A DNA stretch of 45,132 nt, taken from assembly GCF_017590215.1 (NCBI RefSeq), contig NZ_JAFFPK010000002.1, forward strand, positions 1 to 45,132, given 5' to 3'. This document shows, one piece after another, positions 36,509 to 44,803 of the stretch. Numbering within the stretch: the stretch's first letter is position 1; the number at the start of each line of letters is the position of its first letter. Both the position numbers and the translations under genes were made by a program. The notes below the pieces were generated by a model. It saw only the letters and a list, made by a program, of their open reading frames with translations. It had not been told where the DNA came from and searched no databases. The DNA comes from Clostridium sp. CCUG 7971 (GTDB lineage Bacteria > Bacillota > Clostridia > Peptostreptococcales > Peptostreptococcaceae).

Positions 36509-36591
36509 GAAAAATGTTGAAAAATCAACGTTTTTGTAAGATGTATTTTATATATCGTTAAAATTATATTGAATAAAAAAAATACATCTTA
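36509..36591 (+). promoter_or_regulatory. two inverted repeats in the citD leader
   Basis: AAAAATGTTGA / TCAACGTTTTT (about 36510-36534) can form a hairpin with one G-T pair followed by T. A second, perfect 13-bp inverted repeat has arms TAAGATGTATTTT (36537-36549) and AAAATACATCTTA (36579-36591). They could be attenuator structures or binding sites. Confidence 0.45.
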
Positions 36592-36612
36592 TATAATTAA
36601 ATCAGAAAAATG

Positions 36613-36656
36613 GTATACAATAAAACGTAATTGTATACAGGTATACGTATGTATAC
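36613..36656 (+). promoter_or_regulatory. four GTATAC operators upstream of citD
   Basis: GTATAC occurs at 36613, 36633, 36641 and 36651, mostly flanked by T/A as in TTGTATACAG. Such short palindromes are typical for GntR/FadR-type regulators. The same motif recurs before the gntR and oadA genes. Confidence 0.7.
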
Positions 36657-36686
36657 TTAATAAAAATTACAGGAGGAATACTAGCT

Positions 36687-36971
36687 ATGGAATTAAAGGT
36701 AGTTGCTAGTGCTGGGACATTAGAATCAAGTGATATTCAAATCATATTAGAGCCAAGTGATAATGGAATATCTATAGAGCTAGAAAGTACTGTGATGGCT
36801 CAGTTTGGCGAACAAATTGAAAACGTTATCGCAGAGACATTAAAAGCACTTAATGTTACAGACGCGAAAGTATTTGCAAATGATAAGGGAGCAATAGATC
36901 CAGTTATACAAAGTAGGGTTCAAACTGCTGTCTATCGTTCAGCACAATGTAGTGAATATAAATGGATATAA
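36687..36971 (+). CDS. citD: citrate lyase acyl carrier protein (gamma subunit)
   Basis: CitD carries the phosphoribosyl-dephospho-CoA group on which citrate is cleaved. Ser14 in GTLESSD is the known attachment residue. The 94-residue length is standard. AGGAGG lies before the ATG. It begins the citD-citE-citF operon downstream of the GTATAC operators; citX-citG downstream makes and attaches its prosthetic group. Confidence 0.96.
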   Translation: MELKVVASAGTLESSDIQIILEPSDNGISIELESTVMAQFGEQIENVIAETLKALNVTDAKVFANDKGAIDPVIQSRVQTAVYRSAQCSEYKWI

Positions 36972-36982
36972 GGAGAGAACTA

Positions 36983-37885
36983 ATGAAATTAAGACGTTCA
37001 ATGTTATTTGTTCCAGGTAATAATCCAGGAATAATAAGAGATGTTCATATATACAAGCCAGACTCAGTAATGTTTGACTTAGAAGATGCAATAGCAATAA
37101 CAGAGAAAGACTCTGCAAGATTTTTAGTACATAATATGTTAAAAAAATTAAGCGATTATTATAAAGAATTAAATATAGAAACTGTAGTTCGTATAAATGG
37201 ACTTGCTACAGAATTTTGGAAAGATGACATAGAAGCTGTAGTAACTGGTGGAGTAGAGGTAGTAAGAATACCAATGACTGAATCAGTTGAAGATGTTATG
37301 GCTGTTGATGCTGAAATAGAAAGAGTAGAAAAAGAGTGTAAAAGGGAAGTTGGTTCTACTAAAATAATGGTAGCAATAGAAACTGCACTTGGAGTTATGA
37401 ATTCATTTAATATAGCTAAGTCACCTACAAAAAGATTAATAGGTATGGCTATAAGTGGAGAAGATTTTGTAACAAGTATGAAAACTACAAGAACACCAGA
37501 AGGAGACGAACTATATGTTGCTAGAGGAATGGTGGCAATGGCAGCTAGAGCTTGTGGACTTGAAGTGTTAGATACAGTTTATTCTGATATAAACAATGAT
37601 GAAGGTTTCCTAAAAGAAGCTAATCTTATAAAGAGAATGGGATTCGGTGGTAAATCATTAATTCACCCAAGACAAGTAGAGCTTATACATGATGTATTTA
37701 CACCAAGTGAAAAAGAAATAGCTAAAGCTCAAAACATAGTGGATGCAACTAGAGAAGCTTTAGAGCAAAACTTAGGTGTGTTTACAGTAGATGGAAAAAT
37801 GGTTGATAAGCCAATCATAGAAAGAGCTCAGAGAGTTCTAGAACTTGCAAAAGCTGCAGGGGTTTTAGTTGGAGGTGACAATTAA
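36983..37885 (+). CDS. citE: citrate lyase beta subunit
   Basis: CitE cleaves citryl-ACP to oxaloacetate and acetyl-ACP. The TIM-barrel protein starts KLRRSMLFVPGNNPG and shows FDLEDAIA, VRINGL and the GFGGKSLIHPRQ segment. ATG 36983 is chosen for AAGGAGAG at 36968-36975; an upstream in-frame ATG at 36962 overlaps citD without a site. The product has 300 residues. Confidence 0.96.
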   Translation: MKLRRSMLFVPGNNPGIIRDVHIYKPDSVMFDLEDAIAITEKDSARFLVHNMLKKLSDYYKELNIETVVRINGLATEFWKDDIEAVVTGGVEVVRIPMTESVEDVMAVDAEIERVEKECKREVGSTKIMVAIETALGVMNSFNIAKSPTKRLIGMAISGEDFVTSMKTTRTPEGDELYVARGMVAMAARACGLEVLDTVYSDINNDEGFLKEANLIKRMGFGGKSLIHPRQVELIHDVFTPSEKEIAKAQNIVDATREALEQNLGVFTVDGKMVDKPIIERAQRVLELAKAAGVLVGGDN

Positions 37886-37887
37886 TA

Positions 37888-39438
37888 ATGGAGACTAAAA
37901 GAATTAGTAATGAATTATTAAATAGCATAAAAGGTTATGAAAATAGATCAGCTTATGTTGCTCCTTTCTCTAGCCAACCATCAGATAGAATAGTTAAGTC
38001 TGATAGTGAAAACTTAAAAGAACATGTAAGAAGAGATAAAATAGTTGGATCTTTAAGAGATGCTATAGAAAAATGTGAAATAAAAGATGGAATGACAATA
38101 TCTTTCCACCATCACTTTAGAGCTGGTGATAAGCTTTTAATGATGGTTGTTGATATATTAGCCCAAATGGGAATTAAAAATCTAAGAGTAGCAGCAAGTT
38201 CATTAACTAGTGCTCATGATGGTTTAGTTGCTCACATTGAAAATGGAGTTGTAAACAGAATAGAAACTAGTGGTCTTAGAGGAAATTTAGCTAAAGCAGT
38301 TTCTGAAGGTATATTAGGAGAACATCCAGCAGTTATACGTTCTCATGGTGGAAGAGCTAGAGCTATAACTTCAGGTGATGTTAAAATAGATGTTGCATTT
38401 TTAGCAGCTTCTTCAGCTGACTGTATGGGTAATGCAAACGGTGTTGTAGGAAAATCTATATGCGGATCTATGGGTTATGCAAAGGTAGACGCGGCTCATG
38501 CTAAAAAGACAGTTGTAGTAACTGATACTATAGTTCCTTATCCAAACTTCCCACAAAGTATACCTCAAACTCAAGTTGACTATGTAGCAGTAGTTGATGA
38601 AGTAGGTGATTCTAAAGGAATAATGTCTGGTGCTACTAGATTTACAAACAATCCTAAGGAATTATTAATGGCGAAGAGAGTTTTAGATGTAATGAAAGCT
38701 TCAGGGTTATTCGTTGATGGATTCTCTATGCAAACAGGTTCTGGTGGGGCATCACTTGCTGTTACTAGATTTGTTAAAGAAGAACTTATAAAAAGAAATA
38801 TAAAATTAAGTTATGCTTTAGGTGGAATAACAGGTCCTATGGTCGACTTATTAGAAGAAGGACTAGTTGACACATTATTTGATACTCAAAGTTTCGATTT
38901 AACTGCAGCTCAGTCTGTAGGTAAAAATGAAAAGCATGTTGAAGTAAGTGCAGATTTCTATGCATCTATAGGAAATAAATCAGCAGCAGTAGACAAGTTA
39001 GATTTTGTTATACTAAGTGCTCTTGAAATAGATACAGATTTTAATGTTAACGTTATAGCTGGTTCTGATGGAGTTATAAGAGCTGCATCTGGTGGGCACA
39101 GCGATACATCTGCAATGGCTAAAGTATCAATACTTGTAGCGCCTCTTACAAGAGGTAGATTATCTACAATAATAGATAAAGTTACTACTGTTGTTACTCC
39201 AGGAAGTACAGTTGATGTAGTTGTAACAGATTATGGTGTAGTAGTTAATCCAAGAAGACAAGATTTAATGGCTAAGTTTAAAGAAGCTGGAATCCAACTT
39301 GTAACTATGGAAAAATTAAGAGAAATAGCTACAAGATTAGTTGGAACACCAAAAGAAATAGAGTTTAGTGATGATGTAGTAGCTGTAGTTGAGTACAGAG
39401 ATGGAAGCATAATAGATGTTATAAAAAAAGTAAAATAA
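37888..39438 (+). CDS. citF: citrate lyase alpha subunit
   Basis: CitF swaps the acetyl group on the acyl carrier for citrate, forming citryl-ACP. The 516-residue product shows the CoA-transferase-like fold with SFHHHFRAGD, the glycine-rich TGSGGASLAVTRF and SGGHSDTSAMA. It starts 3 bases after the citE stop, with GGAGGTGAC as ribosome site in the end of citE. Confidence 0.96.
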   Translation: METKRISNELLNSIKGYENRSAYVAPFSSQPSDRIVKSDSENLKEHVRRDKIVGSLRDAIEKCEIKDGMTISFHHHFRAGDKLLMMVVDILAQMGIKNLRVAASSLTSAHDGLVAHIENGVVNRIETSGLRGNLAKAVSEGILGEHPAVIRSHGGRARAITSGDVKIDVAFLAASSADCMGNANGVVGKSICGSMGYAKVDAAHAKKTVVVTDTIVPYPNFPQSIPQTQVDYVAVVDEVGDSKGIMSGATRFTNNPKELLMAKRVLDVMKASGLFVDGFSMQTGSGGASLAVTRFVKEELIKRNIKLSYALGGITGPMVDLLEEGLVDTLFDTQSFDLTAAQSVGKNEKHVEVSADFYASIGNKSAAVDKLDFVILSALEIDTDFNVNVIAGSDGVIRAASGGHSDTSAMAKVSILVAPLTRGRLSTIIDKVTTVVTPGSTVDVVVTDYGVVVNPRRQDLMAKFKEAGIQLVTMEKLREIATRLVGTPKEIEFSDDVVAVVEYRDGSIIDVIKKVK

Positions 39439-39477
39439 ATCCTAGTAAATGTTTAATAAAAAATATTTAAAATATTA

Positions 39478-39507
39478 ACACCATGGATACTAAAAAATCC
39501 ATGGTGT
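39478..39507 (+). other. intercistronic hairpin between citF and citS
   Basis: A perfect 11-bp stem ACACCATGGAT / ATCCATGGTGT with an 8-base loop has no T run after it. It is more likely a processing or RNA-stability element than a full terminator, so citS may be partly co-transcribed with citDEF. Confidence 0.6.
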
Positions 39508-39555
39508 GATATAGAAATTATATTATAATAGAAGATAATATCGGAGGAGAAAACG

Positions 39556-40908
39556 ATGGCAGTGATCAATGCTAATAACACAGTTAAAAAGGAAACATTG
39601 AAATTCTTTGGAATGCCTTGGTACATATTTGCAGCAGTAGCAGGAATAGTATTTATAGCAACAATGAATAATTATTTACCAAGCAATACAATAGGAGCAT
39701 TTGCGCTACTTTATACACTAGGTATAACATTTGGATACATAGGAGATAGAATACCTGTATGGAATACTTATATAGGTGGAGGTTCAATACTTGCATTCTT
39801 AGGATCAGCATTTTTAGTTTATAAAGGATTAATACCTGATGCAGCAGTTGAAACTGTAAAAATATTTATGGATACAACTGACTTCTTAGATTTATTTATA
39901 GCAGTACTTATAACAGGTTCAATATTATCAGTTAACAGAAAATTATTATTAAAAGCTTTTGCAGGATACTTACCAGCAATACTTGCAGGAGTAGCAGGAG
40001 CGATAGGTTTAGGAATAGCTGGTGGTATGATATTTGGAGTTTCACCAGCAGATATAGCAACTAGATATGTATTACCTATAATGGGTGGAGGAACTGGAGC
40101 AGGTGCAATACCAATGGCAGATATTTATGCAAATGCTACAGGAAAGGACCCAGCACAATGGCTATCATTTGGATTATCAATACTTACAATAGCTAATATA
40201 ATAGCTATAATAGCAGCAGGCGTACTTAATAAATTAGGAACAACTAAAATTGGTTCTAAATTCAACGGAAATGGTGAATTAATAAGAAATGCTGAAGATT
40301 TATCAAAATTAGAAGATACTCAAGAAATAAAAGTAACAGCTAGAGATATGGCAGTAGGATTAATATTATCTTGTACATTCTACGTATTAGGAAATATATT
40401 ATCTAAAGCAGTTCAAATACCAGAATTTACACTATTTGGATCAGTACTAAAAATAGACATACATAGATTTGCATGGATGGTTTTATTAGTTGCAGCAGCT
40501 AACGTGTTAGGTGTAATACCAGCTGAATTAAGAGAAGGTGCTAAAAAATTACAAGGATTCTTTGCTAAGCAATTCTTATTAGTAATAATGGTTGGTGTTG
40601 GTATAGCATTAACTGATTTAGGAGAATTAATAGCAGCATTAACACTTGCAAACGTTGTTATAGCGGCATTTATAGTAATTGGTGCTATATTAGGTTCAGG
40701 ACTTGTTGGTTGGTTAGTTGGATTCTATCCAATAGAAACTGCAATAACAGCAGGGCTTTGTATGGCAAATAGAGGTGGTTCAGGAGACTTAGCAGTTCTT
40801 GGAGCTGCAAAGAGAATGGAACTAATATCATTTGCACAAATATCTTCTCGTTTAGGTGGAGGATTAATGCTTATAATAGCGAGTGTAGTGTTTGGAATAT
40901 TCAGATAA
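39556..40908 (+). CDS. citS: 2-hydroxycarboxylate transporter, probable citrate:Na+ symporter
   Basis: The 450-residue membrane protein belongs to the 2HCT family (CitS, CitP, MleP). Both re-entrant loop GGxG regions are present: MGGGTGAGAIPMAD near residue 176 and NRGGSGDLAVLG near 410. About eleven helices are expected. Its place between citF and citC makes citrate the likely substrate; whether it is a sodium symporter (CitS) or an exchanger (CitP) cannot be read from sequence. GGAGG precedes the ATG. Confidence 0.88.
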   Translation: MAVINANNTVKKETLKFFGMPWYIFAAVAGIVFIATMNNYLPSNTIGAFALLYTLGITFGYIGDRIPVWNTYIGGGSILAFLGSAFLVYKGLIPDAAVETVKIFMDTTDFLDLFIAVLITGSILSVNRKLLLKAFAGYLPAILAGVAGAIGLGIAGGMIFGVSPADIATRYVLPIMGGGTGAGAIPMADIYANATGKDPAQWLSFGLSILTIANIIAIIAAGVLNKLGTTKIGSKFNGNGELIRNAEDLSKLEDTQEIKVTARDMAVGLILSCTFYVLGNILSKAVQIPEFTLFGSVLKIDIHRFAWMVLLVAAANVLGVIPAELREGAKKLQGFFAKQFLLVIMVGVGIALTDLGELIAALTLANVVIAAFIVIGAILGSGLVGWLVGFYPIETAITAGLCMANRGGSGDLAVLGAAKRMELISFAQISSRLGGGLMLIIASVVFGIFR

Positions 40909-40959
40909 GAAAAATTTATTATAAAATATTAGAATATTCAAACTGTATTATATATTATT

Positions 40960-40994
40960 AAAAAGGTATTGTAGTTATGCAATACCTTTTTATG
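40960..40994 (+). terminator. intrinsic terminator after citS
   Basis: A 12-bp stem AAAAAGGTATTG / CAATACCTTTTT with an 8-base loop ends in T. Confidence 0.85.
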
Positions 40995-41053
40995 ATAATA
41001 TTTTGTATAAGGATTTTTATTTAATCACTAAATTAGTAAAATGAGGTGTTAGT

Positions 41054-41247
41054 ATGAGTAAAAAAAATAAAAAAACTAATAAAGAACTTTTAAAGGAAGC
41101 AAGAGAAGAAGGTTTATTTAAAGAAGCAGAAGAATACACTAAGAAAAAATATGTAATAGCAAGTTTGCCGGATGGGATATTAATGGCCATTATAATTTTT
41201 TAGGTATAATAGTATTTACATTGGCTAATAATTTCTTTGGTGTTTAA
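41054..41247 (+). pseudogene. small membrane protein in the cit cluster, frameshifted
   Basis: From ATG 41054 (ribosome site GAGGTG) a highly charged 35-residue helix leads to a hydrophobic segment, where the frame stops at 41203. Adding one T to the six-T run at 41196-41201 extends the membrane helix through FLGIIVFTLANNFFGV to a stop at 41247, 14 bases before citC, giving 64 residues. The extended version is a complete helix, so it is the more natural product. No family is recognised; its position suggests a role with citrate transport or decarboxylase. Confidence 0.5.
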
Positions 41248-41261
41248 GAAGGTGATTAAAT

Positions 41262-42278
41262 ATGTATTATAATGTAGAGAGTGTAAGTTTAAAATCAAAA
41301 TATGAAATAAATGAAGTTAGAGATTTTTTAGAAAAATTTGACTTAAAATATGAAGATGTGGATTATAGCGTAGTAATAAAAGATCAAGGTGAAATTATTG
41401 CTACCTGTTCTAAAAAAGGAAATATACTTAAATGTTTTGCAGTGGATGAAAATTATCAAGGTCTAGGTCTTTCAAATAATTTAATATCAAAAGTTACAGA
41501 AAAATTATTTTTAGAAAATAAATATCATAGCTTTATATTTACAAAGCCAGAAAGTCAAAATATCTTTGAAATGTTAGGATATAAAAATATATTTACAACT
41601 GATAAAGTAAGTTTACTTGAAAGTGGAAATAAGAACATAAATAAAAGCTTAGATAATTTAAAGTCAGAATATAAAATAAATGAAAATGAAAGTTATGCAT
41701 CTATAGTAATGAACTGTAACCCATTTACTTTAGGACATAGATATTTAATAGAAAGAGCTAGTAAAGAAAATAAAAATGTAATAGTTTTTGTTGTAGAAGA
41801 AGATCAATCAATATTTCCATTTAATGTGAGATATAGATTGATTAAAGAAGGTATTAAAGACTTAAAAAATGTATTAGTAGTACCAGGTGGACAATATATA
41901 ATATCATCTGCAACATTTCCAAATTATTTTTTAAAGAAAAATGATAATAGTCTTAAAGAATATACGAAGTTAGACTGTAATATATTTGGAAAATACTTTG
42001 CACCTAAGTTTAATATTGCTAAAAGATACGTTGGTAGTGAGCCACACTGTGAGGTAACTAATATATATAATAGTACTATGAAAGAGGTATTACCTAAATA
42101 CAATGTAGAAGTTGAAATTTTAGAAAGAAAAGAAATATTAGAAGATGCTATAAGTGCATCAAGAGTAAGAAGTTTATTAAAAGAAAATAATATAAAAGAT
42201 GTAGAAAAGTTAGTACCTAAAAGTACAATGGACTTTTTACTTAGTGAGGAAGGTGAAATAGTAATAAATAAGCTTTAA
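41262..42278 (+). CDS. citC: [citrate (pro-3S)-lyase] ligase
   Basis: CitC acetylates the citrate lyase prosthetic group with acetate and ATP, switching the enzyme on. An N-terminal GNAT-like domain (about 1-125) precedes a nucleotidyltransferase domain with NPFTLGHRYL from residue 153 and SASRVR near 305. The 338-residue length fits. AAGGTGAT precedes ATG. It is followed at once by the interspersed repeat. Confidence 0.95.
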   Translation: MYYNVESVSLKSKYEINEVRDFLEKFDLKYEDVDYSVVIKDQGEIIATCSKKGNILKCFAVDENYQGLGLSNNLISKVTEKLFLENKYHSFIFTKPESQNIFEMLGYKNIFTTDKVSLLESGNKNINKSLDNLKSEYKINENESYASIVMNCNPFTLGHRYLIERASKENKNVIVFVVEEDQSIFPFNVRYRLIKEGIKDLKNVLVVPGGQYIISSATFPNYFLKKNDNSLKEYTKLDCNIFGKYFAPKFNIAKRYVGSEPHCEVTNIYNSTMKEVLPKYNVEVEILERKEILEDAISASRVRSLLKENNIKDVEKLVPKSTMDFLLSEEGEIVINKL

Positions 42279-42279
42279 G

Positions 42280-42333
42280 CAAAGCGAATTTTGAGTGACT
42301 GTGTCGGCGATATGAGCGAAGCGAATTTTTACT
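42280..42333 (+). repeat. small interspersed repeat, copy B, between citC and citXG
   Basis: AGCGAATTTT occurs twice within this GC-richer stretch. Bases 42303-42330 match copy A (11167-11194, opposite strand) at 25 of 28 positions. It fills the gap between the citC stop and 10 bases before the citXG ATG. Confidence 0.7.
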
Positions 42334-42342
42334 AAGTCAATT

Positions 42343-43710
42343 ATGAATATGGATTTAATACAAGAATTTCTAATGGATAGAGAAAAAAGAGTGTTTCACC
42401 AAGAAGAATTAATAGAAAATAATAAGACTAAAACTTTAGTAACAATAAGAATTAATTACCCTGGAATTGAAAAATCAAATTATATTACAGATGATATAGT
42501 AAACATTATATATAATGATATAATGACTTATCATAAAAGTGATATAATTTATAATGATAGATATAAAAATAAAGAAGGTTTAGTATGTCATCTTTTATTT
42601 AGCACAGACGTTGTAAGTGTAAAAAAACTTATGATAAATATAGAAGAAAGACATATTTTAGGGCGTTGTGTAGATATAGATGTGTATTCTTATAAAGATA
42701 ATAAAACAGTAGGTATATCACGTTCAGATTTAAATAAATCACCTAGAAAATGTTTTATATGTGAATTAGATGCAAAAATATGTTCAAGATCACAAACGCA
42801 TAATATAGATGAAATTAAAAAATATTTTGAAGATATATATATAAGATACAAAGAAGAAGAAAAGAAGATAGACCAGATATCATACGATATATCTCAAATT
42901 GCACTTAAAGCTATGATAAGTGAAGTATCTACTTTCCCATCATTTGGATTAGTATCTCCAATAAGTAATGGATCTCATAAAGATATGAACTATTACACAT
43001 TTTTAAATAGTTCTATGGCAATAGCACCGTATTTAAAAGAAATGGCTAAAGTTTCTTATACTTATAATAAGCCACAATGTATATTTAATGTAATAAGAAA
43101 TATAGGTGTTATATGTGAAGGAAAAATGTTTGAAGCTACAAATAACGTAAATACTCATAAAGGAATGATATTTTTAATGGGTACTTGTATAAGTGCTACT
43201 ATGAAATCAATTTACGATAACAAAGGATTTTATAATATAAAAGATATAATAAAGGATATGACACAAGATATATTAGATGATTTTAAAAATTTACATTTAA
43301 AAGATAAGTTAACTCATGGAGAAAAATTATATATAGAGCATGGATTTACAGGTATAAGAGGTCAAATAAAAGATGGCCTAGCAGTAGTTTTTGACGAAAT
43401 AGTAAGTAAGTATGAAAATAGTGATTTAATAGAAAATGAACTATATATTCAAATGCTAATTTCTCTTATGTCTTTAGTTGAGGATAGTACAATTGTTTAT
43501 AGACATGATATAAACACTTTAAGAAAAGTACAATCTGATGCAAAAGAGTTATTAAGAATAGGTGGAGTTAATACTATCTGTGGTAAAAAACAAATTGAAA
43601 AAATGGAAAAAGAGTATATTAAAGAAAATATAAGCCCAGGTGGATGTGCAGATTTGTTGGCTATAAGTATATTTTTGATGGATATAAAACATAAATATAT
43701 AAATATATAA
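42343..43710 (+). CDS. citXG: CitX-CitG fusion for citrate lyase prosthetic group
   Basis: The N-terminal part (about 1-175) is CitX, which transfers the phosphoribosyl-dephospho-CoA group to CitD: GRCVDIDVY and SRSDLNKSPRKCFICE are its signatures. The C-terminal part (about 185-455) is CitG, which makes the triphosphoribosyl-dephospho-CoA precursor: STFPSFGLVSPISNGSHKDM and EHGFTGIRGQIKDG are typical. Such fusions are known in other citrate fermenters. The 455-residue product is complete. No Shine-Dalgarno sequence is visible before ATG 42343 or the ATG two codons later; the repeat lies there instead. Confidence 0.92.
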   Translation: MNMDLIQEFLMDREKRVFHQEELIENNKTKTLVTIRINYPGIEKSNYITDDIVNIIYNDIMTYHKSDIIYNDRYKNKEGLVCHLLFSTDVVSVKKLMINIEERHILGRCVDIDVYSYKDNKTVGISRSDLNKSPRKCFICELDAKICSRSQTHNIDEIKKYFEDIYIRYKEEEKKIDQISYDISQIALKAMISEVSTFPSFGLVSPISNGSHKDMNYYTFLNSSMAIAPYLKEMAKVSYTYNKPQCIFNVIRNIGVICEGKMFEATNNVNTHKGMIFLMGTCISATMKSIYDNKGFYNIKDIIKDMTQDILDDFKNLHLKDKLTHGEKLYIEHGFTGIRGQIKDGLAVVFDEIVSKYENSDLIENELYIQMLISLMSLVEDSTIVYRHDINTLRKVQSDAKELLRIGGVNTICGKKQIEKMEKEYIKENISPGGCADLLAISIFLMDIKHKYINI

Positions 43711-43716
43711 ATATAT

Positions 43717-43750
43717 AAAAAGTGTGTACCTTAGGTACACACTTTTTATA
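43717..43750. terminator. bidirectional terminator between citXG and gntR
   Basis: A perfect 14-bp stem AAAAAGTGTGTACC / GGTACACACTTTTT with a 3-base loop serves both convergent genes. Confidence 0.9.
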
Positions 43751-43806
43751 TATAATTTATAATTATTAAGTAAAAAAATTTCATATTATATGTAGTAAAG
43801 AATACT

Positions 43807-44487
43807 TTAATCTATTTCTTTTAACACAACATTTAAAGAAATATTTAGATGAGATTTTATAATTTCTTCAGCTAAATTTTTATCTTTAGATACAATAGAA
43901 TTTAATATTTGTCTATGTTCAATTAAAGCCTTTTCTCTTCTTTCATCATCTAGTATAGATATGTTTCTAAATCTTTGCAAATAGCTATTTAAATTAGAAA
44001 TCATAATAGGCAATCTTCTCATTTTAGAAGATTTATATATAAGAGAGTTAAATTCTCTAAATAAGTCAATAACTTCATCTATTTTACCCTCTTGATTTAA
44101 ATTTTCAGTAAGATCTAAAAGAGCAGAAATTTCTTCTACCTCATGGGGGTAAATGTTTTCCATAGCCTCAAAAATAACTAATAGTTCAAGAGATTCTCTA
44201 ATCCTATATATTTCAATAACATCATCTTTTGTAATTTGTTTTGCAACAACTCCAATTCTTGGTATATATTCTACAAGATCTTCAAGTTCTAATTGTTTTA
44301 GAGCTTCTCTAACTGGAGTTCTACTTATATTTAATCGTTGAGCATATTCTTTTTCTACAATTCTTTCACCTATAGGAACTTTTCCACTAATTAATGTACT
44401 TCTTAAGCTTTCATACACAACCTCTCTAATAGGTTTATTTTGAGATAAGTCTGTATTATTTACAAATTCATCCATCCAATTATACAT
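43807..44487 (-). CDS. GntR/FadR-type regulator of citrate genes (CitO-like)
   Basis: The 226-residue protein has an N-terminal winged helix (PIREVVYESLRSTLISGKVP, then NISRTPVREALKQLE) and an all-helical FCD effector domain. Members of this group, such as CitO in enterococci, control citrate fermentation. It lies between citXG and oadA, and GTATAC sites occur before citD and in its own divergent region, so it is the likely DNA-binding partner. AAAGGAAT lies about 11 bases before ATG on the minus strand. Confidence 0.88.
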   Translation of the reverse strand: MYNWMDEFVNNTDLSQNKPIREVVYESLRSTLISGKVPIGERIVEKEYAQRLNISRTPVREALKQLELEDLVEYIPRIGVVAKQITKDDVIEIYRIRESLELLVIFEAMENIYPHEVEEISALLDLTENLNQEGKIDEVIDLFREFNSLIYKSSKMRRLPIMISNLNSYLQRFRNISILDDERREKALIEHRQILNSIVSKDKNLAEEIIKSHLNISLNVVLKEID

Positions 44488-44803
44488 ATATTATATTCCT
44501 TTCAAATACTTATTATTAAATATATTTTAACTTAAAACGACAAAAAAACCAATATTTTTCGCGGAAATAGTATACAAAATATTAAAAAAGTATACAATAT
44601 GATACAAAAAAACACATAAAACACTTAAAGAACACTAAAAAGACTTGGTATACAAAATGTTAAGTTATATAATAAATTTGTAGAGAAAATTAAATGCAAA
44701 TAACAAAAAAGATTGCTTTTTATAAAGGAAGAAAACATTTTAGTAAATTTATTAAAATAGCAAATTTTTGTTTAAATAAGTTTTACAGGAGAGTGATATT
44801 TAG
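44488..44803. promoter_or_regulatory. divergent gntR-oadA control region with GTATAC operators
   Basis: GTATAC occurs at 44570, 44590 and 44648, with a near match (TGATACAAAA) at about 44599. AACACTTAAAGAACACTAAAA around 44622-44641 (given in parts) resembles AACACCAAAAGAACATTGAG near 36490 before citD, so the two regions may share a second site. No ORF is present. Confidence 0.65.
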
